A stretch of 64,000 bases of DNA from Serratia quinivorans (GTDB lineage: Bacteria > Pseudomonadota > Gammaproteobacteria > Enterobacterales > Enterobacteriaceae), in contig NZ_CAMKGL010000001.1 of NCBI RefSeq assembly GCF_946227985.1, forward strand, positions 1,178,001 through 1,242,000, given 5' to 3'. This document shows positions 44,098 through 53,680 of this stretch, piece after piece. The translations under genes and the position numbers were made by a program. Below the pieces are notes generated by a model, which saw only the letters and a list, made by a program, of their open reading frames with translations, had not been told where the DNA came from and did not search any database. The stretch's first letter is position 1, and every line of letters begins with the position of its first letter.

Positions 44098-45894
44098 TCA
44101 TTCTACTGCCCGCCCACGGTGTTTCTCCATCCTGCGATAAAGCGTACTGCGTGAAACCCCCAGCCGTTTCGCCGCCAGGCTGATATTGCCATTAGCGTGG
44201 CGGATAGCGTCCAGCATCTCCTGCGGCGCGGCGCGGGAATCTGGAGGCAACGATAAGGCCTCAAACTGTTCCGGCAGTGCGTCAGGCGCAATCAGCTCGC
44301 CATCATCCGCCAGGGCCAACAGCACCTTCAGCGTGCTCAACAACTGCCGAACGTTGCCGGGCCACGGATAGCGAGCCAGCACCGCGACGGTCTCCGCGGC
44401 CAGCCGGATACCCCGAGACTCGGCCCCCAGCTCACGCCACAGATTAAGGATAAAACCCTCGACGTGCGCGCGCTGACGAAGCGGTAAAATGCGCAGGTTA
44501 AACTCCTGGATCCGGTACATCAAATCCTCACGGAACGCCCCCGCCGCCACCTGCTGCGCCAAATCTTGGTGGGTAGCGCAGATCAGCGAAAAGTCGACGG
44601 CATAGCTGATACGGCTGCCAAGCGGCGTAACCGTTTTTTCCTGCAAAACCCGTAGCAGTCGGGTCTGTAGGCTCAATGGCATATCGCCGATTTCATCCAG
44701 GAATAACACGCCACCATCGGCCTCTCTGATCTTGCCAAGGTACCCTTTTGGGTTGGCACCGGTAAAAGCACCGGGCGCATAGCCAAAAAGCTCGGATTCG
44801 ATCAGGTTCTCAGGCAATGCAGCGCAGTTGATCGCCACGAAATTGCCCTGCCGCCGGTGACTTTCCTCAAACAACCGCTGGCTAAAGTACTCTTTGCCGC
44901 AGCCGGTTTCTCCGCTAATGCACAGCGCCAGCCCGGCATTCAAAATACGTAATGCTTTTTGTCTGTCGGCACCGTCACGATCAACGGCAGACAGCAGCGG
45001 CCGGATCGCCTGCGAATGACGTTTCGGCATCTGCAACTGCGAATAATAGTGACGATTATTGACTGCCAGCGTTTGACGTGGCGAGTTCAGCGTTTGACGC
45101 TGCATTTGCGGAAACAGGGTGGCGAAATTCAGAGTGCCAAAACAGGCTGCGGTAAGATTGAACTCTTGCATTGCCAGCCGGTTGGCGGCGGTGAGGATCT
45201 CATCGCGAAACACCAGTATCAGCTCATGGGCGCTGCCGAGCACCCGCGCATCACTGTGCAAGCGCAACGTCCAGTGTTGAGCGGTGACACACCCCATCAC
45301 CCATTGGTGCTCTATGTGCCTGACAGCCTGCAAAATCAAGGATCGTGCGTTATCGAAAGGGCGTTGCGCCGGCGTAGAAATGTCCAGTACGCCGGCAATC
45401 AGGCCGTCGGGTCGGTAAATTGGCGCTGCCGCGCAATAAAGCCCCGTGTTCTGATTAAGAAAATGCTCGTCGCCATTAACCTCGCACAGCGCACCCAGCG
45501 CCAGCGCGGTACCTATAGCGTTGGTGCCACGTTCCTGCTCACCCCATAAATTGCCCGGAGCCAGCGAGATACGCGACGCCTTACGCAAAAAATGGCTATT
45601 GCCGCAGGTTTCCAGCACCAGCCCCTTGGCATCAGAGATCACCACTATTGAGGGTTGTCGGTTAATTTCGCCGCCCAGACGCTCGAGCAGCGGCTGCGCC
45701 AGTTGCGCCACCCAGCCATTTTGCCCACGCACTTCATTGAGCAAAGTCGGTCGGATAAAAGGAACCAAATCGTCGGCCCGGTTAAGGCCATAACCCCGGC
45801 TGCGTAGCCAGGATTCTGACAGTGAGCCGGATGCAGACAGGTTATCGCTCTCAGAGGCAAACCCGGCTTGGGTGGTCTGGTCTTTATGCAACAT
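44098..45894 (-). CDS. Sigma54-dependent activator of the AcoR/AcxR type
   Basis: 598 residues. N-terminal GAF-like sensor (about 60-210, including GNLWGEQERGTNAIGTAL typical of AcoR), AAA+ domain (about 325-545) with GETGCGKE, GAFTGA loop and LFLDEIGD, and a Fis-type HTH at the C-terminus (ISLAAKRLGVSRSTLYRRM). GGGAG 6 bases upstream supports ATG 45894 over a TTG two codons earlier. It faces a sigma54 promoter and an aldehyde dehydrogenase gene across a 280-base region that holds a suitable enhancer dyad, so it very probably controls that gene in response to an aldehyde, alcohol or acetoin. Confidence 0.9.
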   Translation of the reverse strand: MLHKDQTTQAGFASESDNLSASGSLSESWLRSRGYGLNRADDLVPFIRPTLLNEVRGQNGWVAQLAQPLLERLGGEINRQPSIVVISDAKGLVLETCGNSHFLRKASRISLAPGNLWGEQERGTNAIGTALALGALCEVNGDEHFLNQNTGLYCAAAPIYRPDGLIAGVLDISTPAQRPFDNARSLILQAVRHIEHQWVMGCVTAQHWTLRLHSDARVLGSAHELILVFRDEILTAANRLAMQEFNLTAACFGTLNFATLFPQMQRQTLNSPRQTLAVNNRHYYSQLQMPKRHSQAIRPLLSAVDRDGADRQKALRILNAGLALCISGETGCGKEYFSQRLFEESHRRQGNFVAINCAALPENLIESELFGYAPGAFTGANPKGYLGKIREADGGVLFLDEIGDMPLSLQTRLLRVLQEKTVTPLGSRISYAVDFSLICATHQDLAQQVAAGAFREDLMYRIQEFNLRILPLRQRAHVEGFILNLWRELGAESRGIRLAAETVAVLARYPWPGNVRQLLSTLKVLLALADDGELIAPDALPEQFEALSLPPDSRAAPQEMLDAIRHANGNISLAAKRLGVSRSTLYRRMEKHRGRAVE

Positions 45895-45937
45895 CCCCAA
45901 CTCCCGCCAATAAAGTGTTGCATTTTTGTATCATAAA

Positions 45938-45967
45938 TGTGCCCCATGCGTTGCGACATGGGACACA
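45938..45967. promoter_or_regulatory. Candidate enhancer dyad for the AcoR-like activator
   Basis: TGTGCCCCATG (45938-45948) and CATGGGACACA (45957-45967) pair at 10 of 11 positions around 8 bases. The centre lies about 135 bases upstream of the -24 box of the aldehyde dehydrogenase promoter, a normal enhancer distance, and about 60 bases from the activator's own start, so autoregulation is possible too. Confidence 0.6.
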
Positions 45968-46086
45968 AAAAATAATAGAAATGAATAATAAGCCCGCGGT
46001 TTTATTGCTGTAGAAAGGGTTTTTGTTTATTCAATTGTTTGATATTAATGTTTTTTTGTTTTTACACCTTTGTCATTGACGCAATG

Positions 46087-46101
46087 TGGCACAGGCAATG
46101 C
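46087..46101 (+). promoter_or_regulatory. Sigma54 promoter of the aldehyde dehydrogenase gene
   Basis: TGGCACAGGCAATGC matches TGGCAC-N5-TTGC with one mismatch. Transcription would start near 46112, about 60 bases before the ATG. An A/T-rich stretch (46018-46075) between enhancer and promoter could bind IHF. Confidence 0.87.
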
Positions 46102-46174
46102 TTAGGGGTAGAGTGATGGCGCCACTCAGTCAGGCGTCAACCCTACACAGTCTGTTCCCATAAGAGGTGTTTAC

Positions 46175-47695
46175 ATGAAATACGTTCATCCCGGTTTACC
46201 TGGCTCGCTGGTTTCATTCAAGCAACGTTATGGCAATTATATTGGTGGCAAATTTGTCGAACCCGTTTCAGGCAACTACTTCACCGATACCTCCCCTATG
46301 ACCGGCCAGACGGTGGCCGAGTTTCCACGCTCCGACGCAAAAGACATCGAACTGGCATTGGATGCCGCCCATGCCGCCGCCGAGTCCTGGGGTAAAGCCA
46401 GCGTGCAGGAGCGCTCCAACGTGTTACTGGCTATCGCCGACCGTATGGAGTCAAAGCTGGAGTTACTGGCGCTGACTGAAAGCTGGGACAACGGTAAGCC
46501 GATCCGCGAAACGCTGAACGCGGATATCCCACTGGCGATTGACCATTTCCGCTACTTCGCCGGATGCCTGCGTGCGCAGGAAGGCACCGCTGCCGAGATC
46601 GACCAAAACACCGTTGCCTACCATATTTACGAGCCGCTGGGCGTGGTTGGGCAGATTATCCCCTGGAACTTCCCGCTGCTGATGGCGGCCTGGAAACTGG
46701 CTCCGGCGCTGGCAGCCGGTAACTGCGTGGTGCTTAAACCGGCGGAACAAACCCCGCTCAGCATCTGTGTGTTGCTGGAAATGATTGGCGACCTGCTGCC
46801 GGCCGGGGTACTCAATGTAGTGCAGGGCTTTGGTAAAGAAGCCGGTGAGGCACTGGCGACCAGCAAGCGCATTGATAAAATTGCCTTTACCGGCTCCACC
46901 CCGGTAGGCCGACATATTCTTGCCTGTGCAGCGGAAAATATCATTCCCAGCACCGTCGAGCTGGGCGGCAAGTCACCGAATATCTTCTTTGAAGACATCA
47001 TGCAGGCCGAACCGGAGTTTATCGACAAGGCAGTTGAAGGCCTGATCCTCGGCTTCTTCAACCAGGGTGAAGTCTGTACCTGCCCTTCACGCGCTCTGAT
47101 CCAGGAATCTATCTACCCGCAATTTATGGAAAAAGTGCTGGCGCGCATCACCACCATTCGCCAGGGCGACCCCTTTGACACCGACACCATGATTGGCGCA
47201 CAGGCTTCTCAGCAGCAGTTCGACAAGATCCTGTCTTATATCGAGATCGCCAAGAACGAAGGCGGGAAAATTATCGCCGGCGGCGAGCGTGCCAGCCATC
47301 AGCAAACGTTGCAGAGCGGTTTCTATCTCCAGCCTACGCTGATCACCGGTAATAACAGCATGCGCTTCTTCCGCGAAGAGATCTTCGGGCCAGTGATTGG
47401 CGTCACCACCTTCAAAGACGAAGCTGAAGCGCTGGCATTGGCTAATGACAGCGAGTTCGGGCTGGGTGCCGGTCTGTGGACCCGCGACGTCAACCGCGCT
47501 TACCGCATGGGGCGCGCCATCAAGGCCGGGCGCGTGTGGACCAACTGTTATCACCTCTACCCGGCGCATGCCGCCTTCGGCGGTTATAAAAACTCCGGCG
47601 TCGGCCGCGAAACCCACAAGGTGGCACTGTCGCATTACCAGCAGGTGAAAAACCTGTTGGTCAGCTACGATGCCAAACCGCTCGGGCTGTTCTGA
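46175..47695 (+). CDS. NAD(P)-dependent aldehyde dehydrogenase (ExaC/AcoD/AldB-like)
   Basis: 506 residues, full-length ALDH superfamily. Cofactor-binding [29 protein letters not shown], the general-base Glu in VELGGKSPN and the catalytic Cys301 in GEVCTCPSR. The N-terminus and active-site Cys-x-Cys resemble acetaldehyde dehydrogenases of the ExaC, AcoD and AldB group, which oxidise acetaldehyde to acetate. Transcribed from a sigma54 promoter facing an AcoR-like activator. AGAGGTG precedes the ATG. Confidence 0.92.
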   Translation: MKYVHPGLPGSLVSFKQRYGNYIGGKFVEPVSGNYFTDTSPMTGQTVAEFPRSDAKDIELALDAAHAAAESWGKASVQERSNVLLAIADRMESKLELLALTESWDNGKPIRETLNADIPLAIDHFRYFAGCLRAQEGTAAEIDQNTVAYHIYEPLGVVGQIIPWNFPLLMAAWKLAPALAAGNCVVLKPAEQTPLSICVLLEMIGDLLPAGVLNVVQGFGKEAGEALATSKRIDKIAFTGSTPVGRHILACAAENIIPSTVELGGKSPNIFFEDIMQAEPEFIDKAVEGLILGFFNQGEVCTCPSRALIQESIYPQFMEKVLARITTIRQGDPFDTDTMIGAQASQQQFDKILSYIEIAKNEGGKIIAGGERASHQQTLQSGFYLQPTLITGNNSMRFFREEIFGPVIGVTTFKDEAEALALANDSEFGLGAGLWTRDVNRAYRMGRAIKAGRVWTNCYHLYPAHAAFGGYKNSGVGRETHKVALSHYQQVKNLLVSYDAKPLGLF

Positions 47696-47789
47696 TTTGG
47701 TGGCCTTCAGATGGCTGACAAACCCGCGAAAGGGCTAAATCGGTAAGGGTCGAACATGCTCGGCCCGATTTAACCCATTAATTATGCAA

Positions 47790-47813
47790 AGGGGCGCAGC
47801 ATGCAGCGCCCCT
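47790..47813. terminator. Hairpin after the aldehyde dehydrogenase
   Basis: AGGGGCGC-AGCATGCA-GCGCCCCT, an 8-base stem and loop in the gap between convergent genes. A second candidate, CAAGGCC (47848-47854) with GGCCTTG (47865-47871), lies nearer the adhP stop. Confidence 0.55.
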
Positions 47814-47883
47814 ACCATTAAACAACAGCGTTCTTGGTCAACGGCCTCAAGGCCCCCCCGCGGTGGCCTTGGTTTTGGCAGGA

Positions 47884-48897
47884 TTAAGAGTGGGTCAGAT
47901 CGATAACCATACGGCCACGGATGCTGCCTGACTTCATCTCTTCAAAGATGGCATTGATATCCCCCAGCGGTCTTTTGGTCACTTTCGGCGTCACTTTGCC
48001 TTCAGCGGCAAACTGGAAGGCTTCTTTCAGATCTTCCCGAGTCCCCACCAACGACCCCACGACCTGAATACCGTCCAGTACCAGGCGCGGAATGCTCAGA
48101 TCCATGCTCTCTGGCGGCAGACCCACGGCCACCACCTTGCCCCCGGCGCGAACCGCATTTACCGCAGAGTTAAAGGCCGAACGTGCTACCGCAGTGACCA
48201 CGGCGGCATGAGCGCCCCCGACTTTCTGCTGGATAATTTCTTCGGCGTTCTCAGTTTTGGAATTGATGACCAGATCCGCACCAATTTCTTTGGCAAAATC
48301 CAGTTGGCCCTGATTAACGTCAATGGCGATCACTTTGGCGTTGAACACGTTCTTGGCATACTGCAGCGCCAGGTTGCCCAATCCGCCCAGGCCATAAATC
48401 GCGATCCACTGCCCCGGTTTGATGTCGGAAATTTTTACCGCTTTATAGGTGGTCACCCCGGCGCAGGTAATGCTGCTGGCGGCGAAAGGATCCAGGCCAT
48501 CAGGCACCTTGACCGCATAGTCCGCCACCACAATGCACTCTTCGGCCATGCCGCCGTCAACACTGAAACCGGCATTTTTGACCGAGCGACACAGGGTTTC
48601 GTTACCGTTGACGCAGTATTCACAATGGCCACAGCCCTGATAGAACCAGGCGACGCTGGCACGGTCCCCGACTTTTAACGAGGTCACCCCCTCGCCAATG
48701 GCAGTCACAACGCCGACCCCTTCATGGCCCAGGGTGATGCCGGGAACCTCGCCGAAATCGCCATTTTTGACGTGAAGATCGGTATGACAAACGCCACAAC
48801 ACTCCATCTTGAGCGCCGCTTCGCCATATTTCAGTGGGCGAAGCTGCTTTTCCTGAATATCTACGCTGTGGTTTTTGGTGACTACGGCAGCTTTCAT
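47884..48897 (-). CDS. adhP: Zinc-dependent alcohol dehydrogenase AdhP
   Basis: 337 residues (E. coli AdhP 336), medium-chain dehydrogenase. Catalytic zinc ligands Cys in CCGVCHTD, His in TLGHEG and a later Cys in [10 protein letters not shown]; structural zinc in [18 protein letters not shown]-binding GLGGLGN. Converts primary alcohols such as ethanol to aldehydes. It is convergent with the aldehyde dehydrogenase gene, which would take the next step. GAGGAGAG lies before the ATG. Confidence 0.95.
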   Translation of the reverse strand: MKAAVVTKNHSVDIQEKQLRPLKYGEAALKMECCGVCHTDLHVKNGDFGEVPGITLGHEGVGVVTAIGEGVTSLKVGDRASVAWFYQGCGHCEYCVNGNETLCRSVKNAGFSVDGGMAEECIVVADYAVKVPDGLDPFAASSITCAGVTTYKAVKISDIKPGQWIAIYGLGGLGNLALQYAKNVFNAKVIAIDVNQGQLDFAKEIGADLVINSKTENAEEIIQQKVGGAHAAVVTAVARSAFNSAVNAVRAGGKVVAVGLPPESMDLSIPRLVLDGIQVVGSLVGTREDLKEAFQFAAEGKVTPKVTKRPLGDINAIFEEMKSGSIRGRMVIDLTHS

Positions 48898-49050
48898 AGG
48901 ATGTCTCTCCTCAGGTGAGTTGAAGTACAGTTGTTAATGTAGTTACTGTCTCCCCTGAGGGCAAGCCATCTGACGTTTACTTTAAAAACATAAAGTTAAT
49001 AATTATTTCTTGCGAAATAGTTAAACGAAATTCTTCAGCCGGAATAATGA

Positions 49051-49290
49051 TTAACGCTTGGTTTTAGTGATTTTTGTTGCCTTGGCGGGGTTACCGGCAA
49101 CAAATTCCAGAGTGGGCGAGTAGTAAAACGGCAACCAGGCGTGGAAACTGCTTTCCCACTCCCACTTGACCGGGCAAGGCCACAAAATATCTTCGTGCAG
49201 AATATAGTAGACCCATCGCCCATGCGGACGGCGGGGTTTGGCTGTGCGCATAGACCCTGACTTCTTTGGCACAGGTAGCCGTTGTTCCAT
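49051..49290 (-). CDS. Small basic protein of unknown function
   Basis: 79 residues with many Trp, Tyr, Pro and Lys; a central WVYYILHEDILWPCPVKWEW stretch looks protein-like, and the C-terminus is very basic (ATKITKTKR). AGAGAATTTCAT precedes the ATG, a weak ribosome binding site. Two other frames are open across the same bases, but their composition is less natural. No family recognised; it might be a small conserved enterobacterial protein or a chance ORF. Confidence 0.4.
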   Translation of the reverse strand: MEQRLPVPKKSGSMRTAKPRRPHGRWVYYILHEDILWPCPVKWEWESSFHAWLPFYYSPTLEFVAGNPAKATKITKTKR

Positions 49291-49403
49291 ATGAAATTCT
49301 CTTTGTCATCAGGGGCTACGGAGTGGCAAAGGTCAAATTTAACATGGACGGCGGTCGGCAAGCCATCTTTCCCGCAGGGACATCCGTCCGCTACGACATA
49401 CAA

Positions 49404-49421
49404 CTGTCATTAATTATTCAT
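49404..49421 (+). promoter_or_regulatory. Candidate PhoB box before the Ugp-like operon
   Basis: CTGTCAT-TAAT-TATTCAT fits the two-repeat PhoB pattern (CTGTCAT repeated every 11 bases): the first repeat is perfect and the second matches 5 of 7. It lies 56 bases before the first gene. Phosphate control would suit a phosphodiester importer, but a single half-good box is weak evidence. Confidence 0.4.
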
Positions 49422-49477
49422 ACCAGATAAATACGCGCCAGCTAGGGTGAGCAGAACTCGCCAATTCAAGAAGCGCC

Positions 49478-50581
49478 ATGAGCTATTTATCACTTTGTAA
49501 CATCAAGAAAACCTGGGGCGATAAATCCGCGCTGGATGACGTCAGTTTTGACGTAAAAGAAGGTGATTTTGTTGCGCTGCTGGGGCCTTCCGGCTGCGGT
49601 AAGTCTACCCTGCTACGCACCCTGGCCGGGCTGGAGTCCGCTGACAGTGGCACAATTGAGATCCAGCAACGTGACGTGACCGCCCTGCCGCCATCGCAAC
49701 GTAAGTTATCGATGGTATTCCAGTCGTACGCGCTATTCCCCCACCTCAGCGTGCGTGAAAATCTGTTGTTTGGCCTGCGCGCCAGAGGGGAAGACAAGCA
49801 ACACTTTGCAGCCCGGTTAGCCGATATCAGCAAGCTAATGGAACTGGAGCCGCTGTTGGATCGCTTGCCGGCGCAGCTTTCCGGCGGGCAGCAACAGCGT
49901 GTGGCGCTGGGCCGGGCGGTGATCGCCCAGAACAAACTGTGCCTGATGGATGAGCCCTTATCCAACCTGGACGCCAAGCTGCGCCAGAGCATGCGTCGGG
50001 AAATCCGTGCGCTACAGCGTAAGCTGGGATTGACCATGCTGTATGTCACCCACGATCAAACCGAAGCCATGAGCATGGCAGACAAAATCATTCTGCTGAA
50101 CGATGGCCGCATTGAGCAGCACGACACCCCAGACAACTTATATAACGACCCTGCCAGCATTTTCGTCGCGCAATTTATCGGAGCGCCACCGATGAACATC
50201 ATCCCGTTAACGCGCAAAAGTGATGGGTTTCATATTGGTAACGCCCCGCTACCGGTCGTCTTTGGTAGCCAGGAAATGGCGCTGAGCCTGGGGATCCGCG
50301 CCGAAGAGATTAGCCTGTGTGCTCCGGGCAGCGGCAATCTTACCTGCCAGGTGCTCAGCTATGAATATATGGGTGCCGATACCCTCGTCGTTTGCCATCT
50401 GCCGGCGGTTCAGGGGCAAATCACGGTCAAAACTCCCGGCATGCAACACTTTACCGAAGGCAGCCTGGTCGGTCTGCAATGGGCCGGGCACGCGCAGTAC
50501 CTGTTTTCCTCCGGTGGTGAGCGTTGTCACGCCATGGAGCAGGCTTTTCAGCCAGTGACTCATCAATACGCCGTTCAATAA
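49478..50581 (+). CDS. ABC transporter ATP-binding protein (CUT1/UgpC-like)
   Basis: 367 residues. Walker A GPSGCGKST, Q-loop FQSYALFPHL, signature LSGGQQQRVALGRA, Walker B LCLMDEPLSNLD and H-loop THDQTEA; a C-terminal TOBE-like regulatory domain from about 240. Energises the importer encoded by the next three genes. First gene of a five-gene operon. The ribosome binding site is weak (AAGAAG). Confidence 0.92.
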   Translation: MSYLSLCNIKKTWGDKSALDDVSFDVKEGDFVALLGPSGCGKSTLLRTLAGLESADSGTIEIQQRDVTALPPSQRKLSMVFQSYALFPHLSVRENLLFGLRARGEDKQHFAARLADISKLMELEPLLDRLPAQLSGGQQQRVALGRAVIAQNKLCLMDEPLSNLDAKLRQSMRREIRALQRKLGLTMLYVTHDQTEAMSMADKIILLNDGRIEQHDTPDNLYNDPASIFVAQFIGAPPMNIIPLTRKSDGFHIGNAPLPVVFGSQEMALSLGIRAEEISLCAPGSGNLTCQVLSYEYMGADTLVVCHLPAVQGQITVKTPGMQHFTEGSLVGLQWAGHAQYLFSSGGERCHAMEQAFQPVTHQYAVQ

Positions 50582-50614
50582 TCAAAAAACATCATTTTAT
50601 TTCAGGGGAATACC

Positions 50615-51901
50615 ATGTCCGTCTCGATCCGTTTATCCAGGTTAAGCGCTGTCATCCTGTTACTGGCCGGTGTGACGCTTTCTGCCCAGGCGGCAGATGC
50701 CGTAAAACTGCAAATGTACTATCCGATCGCGGTCGGCGGCAAAATCAGCCATACCGTTGAAGGCCTGGTGGCAGATTTCGAAAAATTGCACCCGGATATT
50801 AGTATTCAGCCGGTCTATACCGGTGACTATGCCACTACGGTGACCAAGGCATTAACCGCATTCCGTGGCGGTAACGCACCGCAAATCGCCGTAATTGGCG
50901 ATATTGAAGCCTATTCGCTGATCGACGCCGGAGCCATTTTACCGGTCAGCGATCTGGCCAACGATCAGGCAGGCAAGGCCTGGATCGATGGCTTCTATCC
51001 GGCATTTATTCGCAAAATCCAGGGTAAGGTCTGGGGCATTCCGTTCCAGCGTTCTACCGTGGTGCTGTACTGGAATAAACAGGCGTTCCAGCAAGCCGGG
51101 CTTGATGGCGAGATCCCACCGGCCAACTGGCAGCAGGTGGTCGATTTTGGTCAGAAACTGGTCGTTCGCAACGGCAACGAAGTTAAACAATGGGGAATCG
51201 AGATCCCTTCAACCCCGATTGGCTATTGGACTTTCCAGGGCATTGCCGCCACCAATGGCAGCCATTTGGATAACGGCAAGGGTACGGCGGTGACCTTCAA
51301 CACCCCGGCCAACGTTGAGGCATTGACCTGGCTGAGCGATTTGGCGCAGAAATATCAAGTCTCGCCAAAAGGTGCCATTACCTGGAGCACCACGCCGCAG
51401 GACTTTATCGACGGAAAAACCGCCATGATGGTGACCACCACCGGTAACCTGACTACGGTACGTGAAAACGCCAGGTTCCCGTTTGGCGTCGCCATGCTGC
51501 CGGAGAAAACCCAACGCGGCAGCCCCACCGGCGGCGGCAACCTGTACCTGTTCAAAGGCACTAACCCGGCTCAACAACAAGCCGCCGTGACCTTTATGCG
51601 CTGGCTCTCTGCGCCGGAACAAGCCGCCCGCTGGAGCATCGCCACCGGCTATGTAGCCACCTCACCGGCCGCCTGGGAAACCGACACCATGAAAGAATAT
51701 GCCGTCAACGTGCCGCAGGCGACCGTGGCGCGAGAACAGTTGAAATATTCACAACCCGAGCTTTCAACCTATAACAGCGTGCAAATTCAGGAGTTGCTCA
51801 ACCGCGCGGTGGAAGCCGCAGTGACACAGGGTAAAACTCCGGCGCAGGCGCTGGAAAGTGCACAAAAACAAGCCGACCGCCTGCTGCAACGCTACCAATA
51901 A
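50615..51901 (+). CDS. ABC importer solute-binding protein (UgpB-like, family 1)
   Basis: 428 residues. Signal peptide of about 26 residues ending SAQA, so periplasmic. The family 1 solute-binding fold is clear, and phrases such as FEKLHPDISIQPVYTGDYATTVTKALTAFRGGNAPQIAVIGD and VWGIPFQRSTVVLYWNKQAF recall UgpB, which binds sn-glycerol-3-phosphate and glycerophosphodiesters. AGGGGAATACC before the ATG. The ligand is inferred from this resemblance and from the phosphoesterase in the operon; a sugar cannot be excluded. Confidence 0.88.
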   Translation: MSVSIRLSRLSAVILLLAGVTLSAQAADAVKLQMYYPIAVGGKISHTVEGLVADFEKLHPDISIQPVYTGDYATTVTKALTAFRGGNAPQIAVIGDIEAYSLIDAGAILPVSDLANDQAGKAWIDGFYPAFIRKIQGKVWGIPFQRSTVVLYWNKQAFQQAGLDGEIPPANWQQVVDFGQKLVVRNGNEVKQWGIEIPSTPIGYWTFQGIAATNGSHLDNGKGTAVTFNTPANVEALTWLSDLAQKYQVSPKGAITWSTTPQDFIDGKTAMMVTTTGNLTTVRENARFPFGVAMLPEKTQRGSPTGGGNLYLFKGTNPAQQQAAVTFMRWLSAPEQAARWSIATGYVATSPAAWETDTMKEYAVNVPQATVAREQLKYSQPELSTYNSVQIQELLNRAVEAAVTQGKTPAQALESAQKQADRLLQRYQ

Positions 51902-51912
51902 CCGGAGCCGGC

Positions 51913-52824
51913 ATGACCCAAGCACATTCTGCCGCACCCGCCGCTGCCCATAAGCGCTTTTCTTTGCAGCTTTATGGTTATCTGCTGGTCCTGCCGGCGT
52001 TGGTTTTTCTGATCACCTTTACCCATTACCCGGCTTTGGCCACGGTGTGGGAAAGCCTGTTCAGCGCGGCGTACAATAACCGACCGGCCCACTTCGTTGG
52101 GCTGGAAAACTACCGTGCCTTGCTGGACGACGAAACCTTCATGCTGGCGCTGCGTAATAACCTGTTATATGCGGCCATCACCATTCCTCTGGCGGTAGGA
52201 TTGGCACTGCTGATGGCGCTGGCGGTAAACCGGCGCATGCGCGGCACGGCTTTTGCCCGCGCCGCCTTCTTCATTCCTTCGCTGCTGCCGATGGTGGCCA
52301 TCGCCAATCTGTGGCTGTTTTTTTATACCCCGCAGGTAGGGTTGCTGAATCAGTTGTTGGCCATGTTTTCGCTGCCTGCGGTCAACTGGCTGGGGGATCC
52401 CCAATCCGCGTTGTATTGCCTGATGGCGGTATCGGTATGGCGCGAGGCCGGTTTCTTTATGATCTTTTATCTGGCTGCCCTACAGCAGATTGATCCCAAA
52501 CTGGCCGAGGCTGCCGAGATAGAGGGGGCCTCACGCAGCTACTTCTTTCGCCGCATCCAGTGGCCGCTGCTGATGCCGACCACGCTATTTATTCTGATCA
52601 ATGCTTCGATGAATGCTTTCCGCATTGTCGATCAGGTGATTGCCATGACCAACGGCGGGCCGGACAACAGCACCAGCCTGCTGCTGTTTTACATCTACCG
52701 CACGGCATTCAGCTATTGGGATTTGCCCTACGCCTCGGCGATGACCGTGGTGCTGTTGGTCATTTTAGCCAGCATCGCGTTAATTAAATTCAATCTGCTG
52801 GATAAGCGAGCCCACTACCAATGA
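51913..52824 (+). CDS. ABC importer permease (UgpA-like)
   Basis: 303 residues, six membrane helices. The cytoplasmic EAA loop reads EAAEIEGASRSYFFRRIQWPLLMP, the contact for the ATPase. Twelve bases after the solute-binding gene; its end overlaps the next permease by 4 bases (ATGA). Confidence 0.92.
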   Translation: MTQAHSAAPAAAHKRFSLQLYGYLLVLPALVFLITFTHYPALATVWESLFSAAYNNRPAHFVGLENYRALLDDETFMLALRNNLLYAAITIPLAVGLALLMALAVNRRMRGTAFARAAFFIPSLLPMVAIANLWLFFYTPQVGLLNQLLAMFSLPAVNWLGDPQSALYCLMAVSVWREAGFFMIFYLAALQQIDPKLAEAAEIEGASRSYFFRRIQWPLLMPTTLFILINASMNAFRIVDQVIAMTNGGPDNSTSLLLFYIYRTAFSYWDLPYASAMTVVLLVILASIALIKFNLLDKRAHYQ

Positions 52825-53663
52825 GCCTTTCCATCACGTCCTCGCCGCCGCGCAGTATTTCGCTACGCCGCCTTTGTTGGTGGCTGCTTACCTGGGGGGC
52901 CGCAATTTTGTGGGTGTTCCCGATCCTGGTTGCCACCTGGGTGGCTATTCATCCCGCGGCCGATCAGGGCGGTTTTTCATTGTTTTCGCCGTTAACTGCC
53001 CAGAACTTTATCAATGCCTGGCATGCCGCGCCTTTCGGCCGCTATTTCCTCAACACCATCATGCTGGTGCTGCTGATTGTGTTCTGCCAACTGATATTGG
53101 CCACCATGGCCGCCTACGCTCTGGTGCGATTCAGGCTTAAGGGGGCGGGCCTGTTGTTTGCTTTGGTGCTGCTGCAGTTGATGATCAGCCCCGATGTGTT
53201 GATCCTGAATAACTACCAGACCATTGGCGCGCTGGGGCTACGCGATACGCTTCTGGGGATCGCCCTGCCTTACTTTGCCTCGGCATTTGCCATTTTCCTG
53301 CTGCGACAGACCTTCAAAAGTATCCCGCTGGTGCTGGAGGAAGCGGCCATTGTCGAAGGTGCCAGCCGGTTTTACATCCTGCGCCGCATCTATATCCCGC
53401 TGGCGAAACCGGTGTATGTCGCTTTTGCGCTGGTCTCAGTCAGTTTCCACTGGAATGATTTTCTCTGGCCGTTGGTGATCACAGACTCGGTTAACGTACG
53501 GCCGCTGACCGTCGGGCTGCAGCTATTTTCAGCGCCAGAGCAAGGTGTGCAATGGGCGTTGATCGGTGCGGCGACGCTGATGACCTCCCTACCTTTGCTG
53601 GTGCTGTTTCTGGTGTTTCAGCGTCAGTTCGTTCAATCCTTTATGCGCGCCGGCATTCGCTAG
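52821..53663 (+). CDS. ABC importer permease (UgpE-like)
   Basis: 280 residues, six membrane helices, with the EAA loop EEAAIVEGASRFYILRRIYIPLAKP. Forms the heterodimeric channel with the preceding permease. Starts within that gene's stop. Followed after 17 bases by the phosphoesterase gene. Confidence 0.92.
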   Translation: MSLSITSSPPRSISLRRLCWWLLTWGAAILWVFPILVATWVAIHPAADQGGFSLFSPLTAQNFINAWHAAPFGRYFLNTIMLVLLIVFCQLILATMAAYALVRFRLKGAGLLFALVLLQLMISPDVLILNNYQTIGALGLRDTLLGIALPYFASAFAIFLLRQTFKSIPLVLEEAAIVEGASRFYILRRIYIPLAKPVYVAFALVSVSFHWNDFLWPLVITDSVNVRPLTVGLQLFSAPEQGVQWALIGAATLMTSLPLLVLFLVFQRQFVQSFMRAGIR

Positions 53664-53680
53664 CGCTGAGTGGGTAACCC

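Noticed and set aside
49035-49403. 122-codon frame overlapping the small gene at 49051-49290
   Set aside because: Less natural composition and no start signal; at most one frame in this stretch is real, and the 79-residue one looks better.
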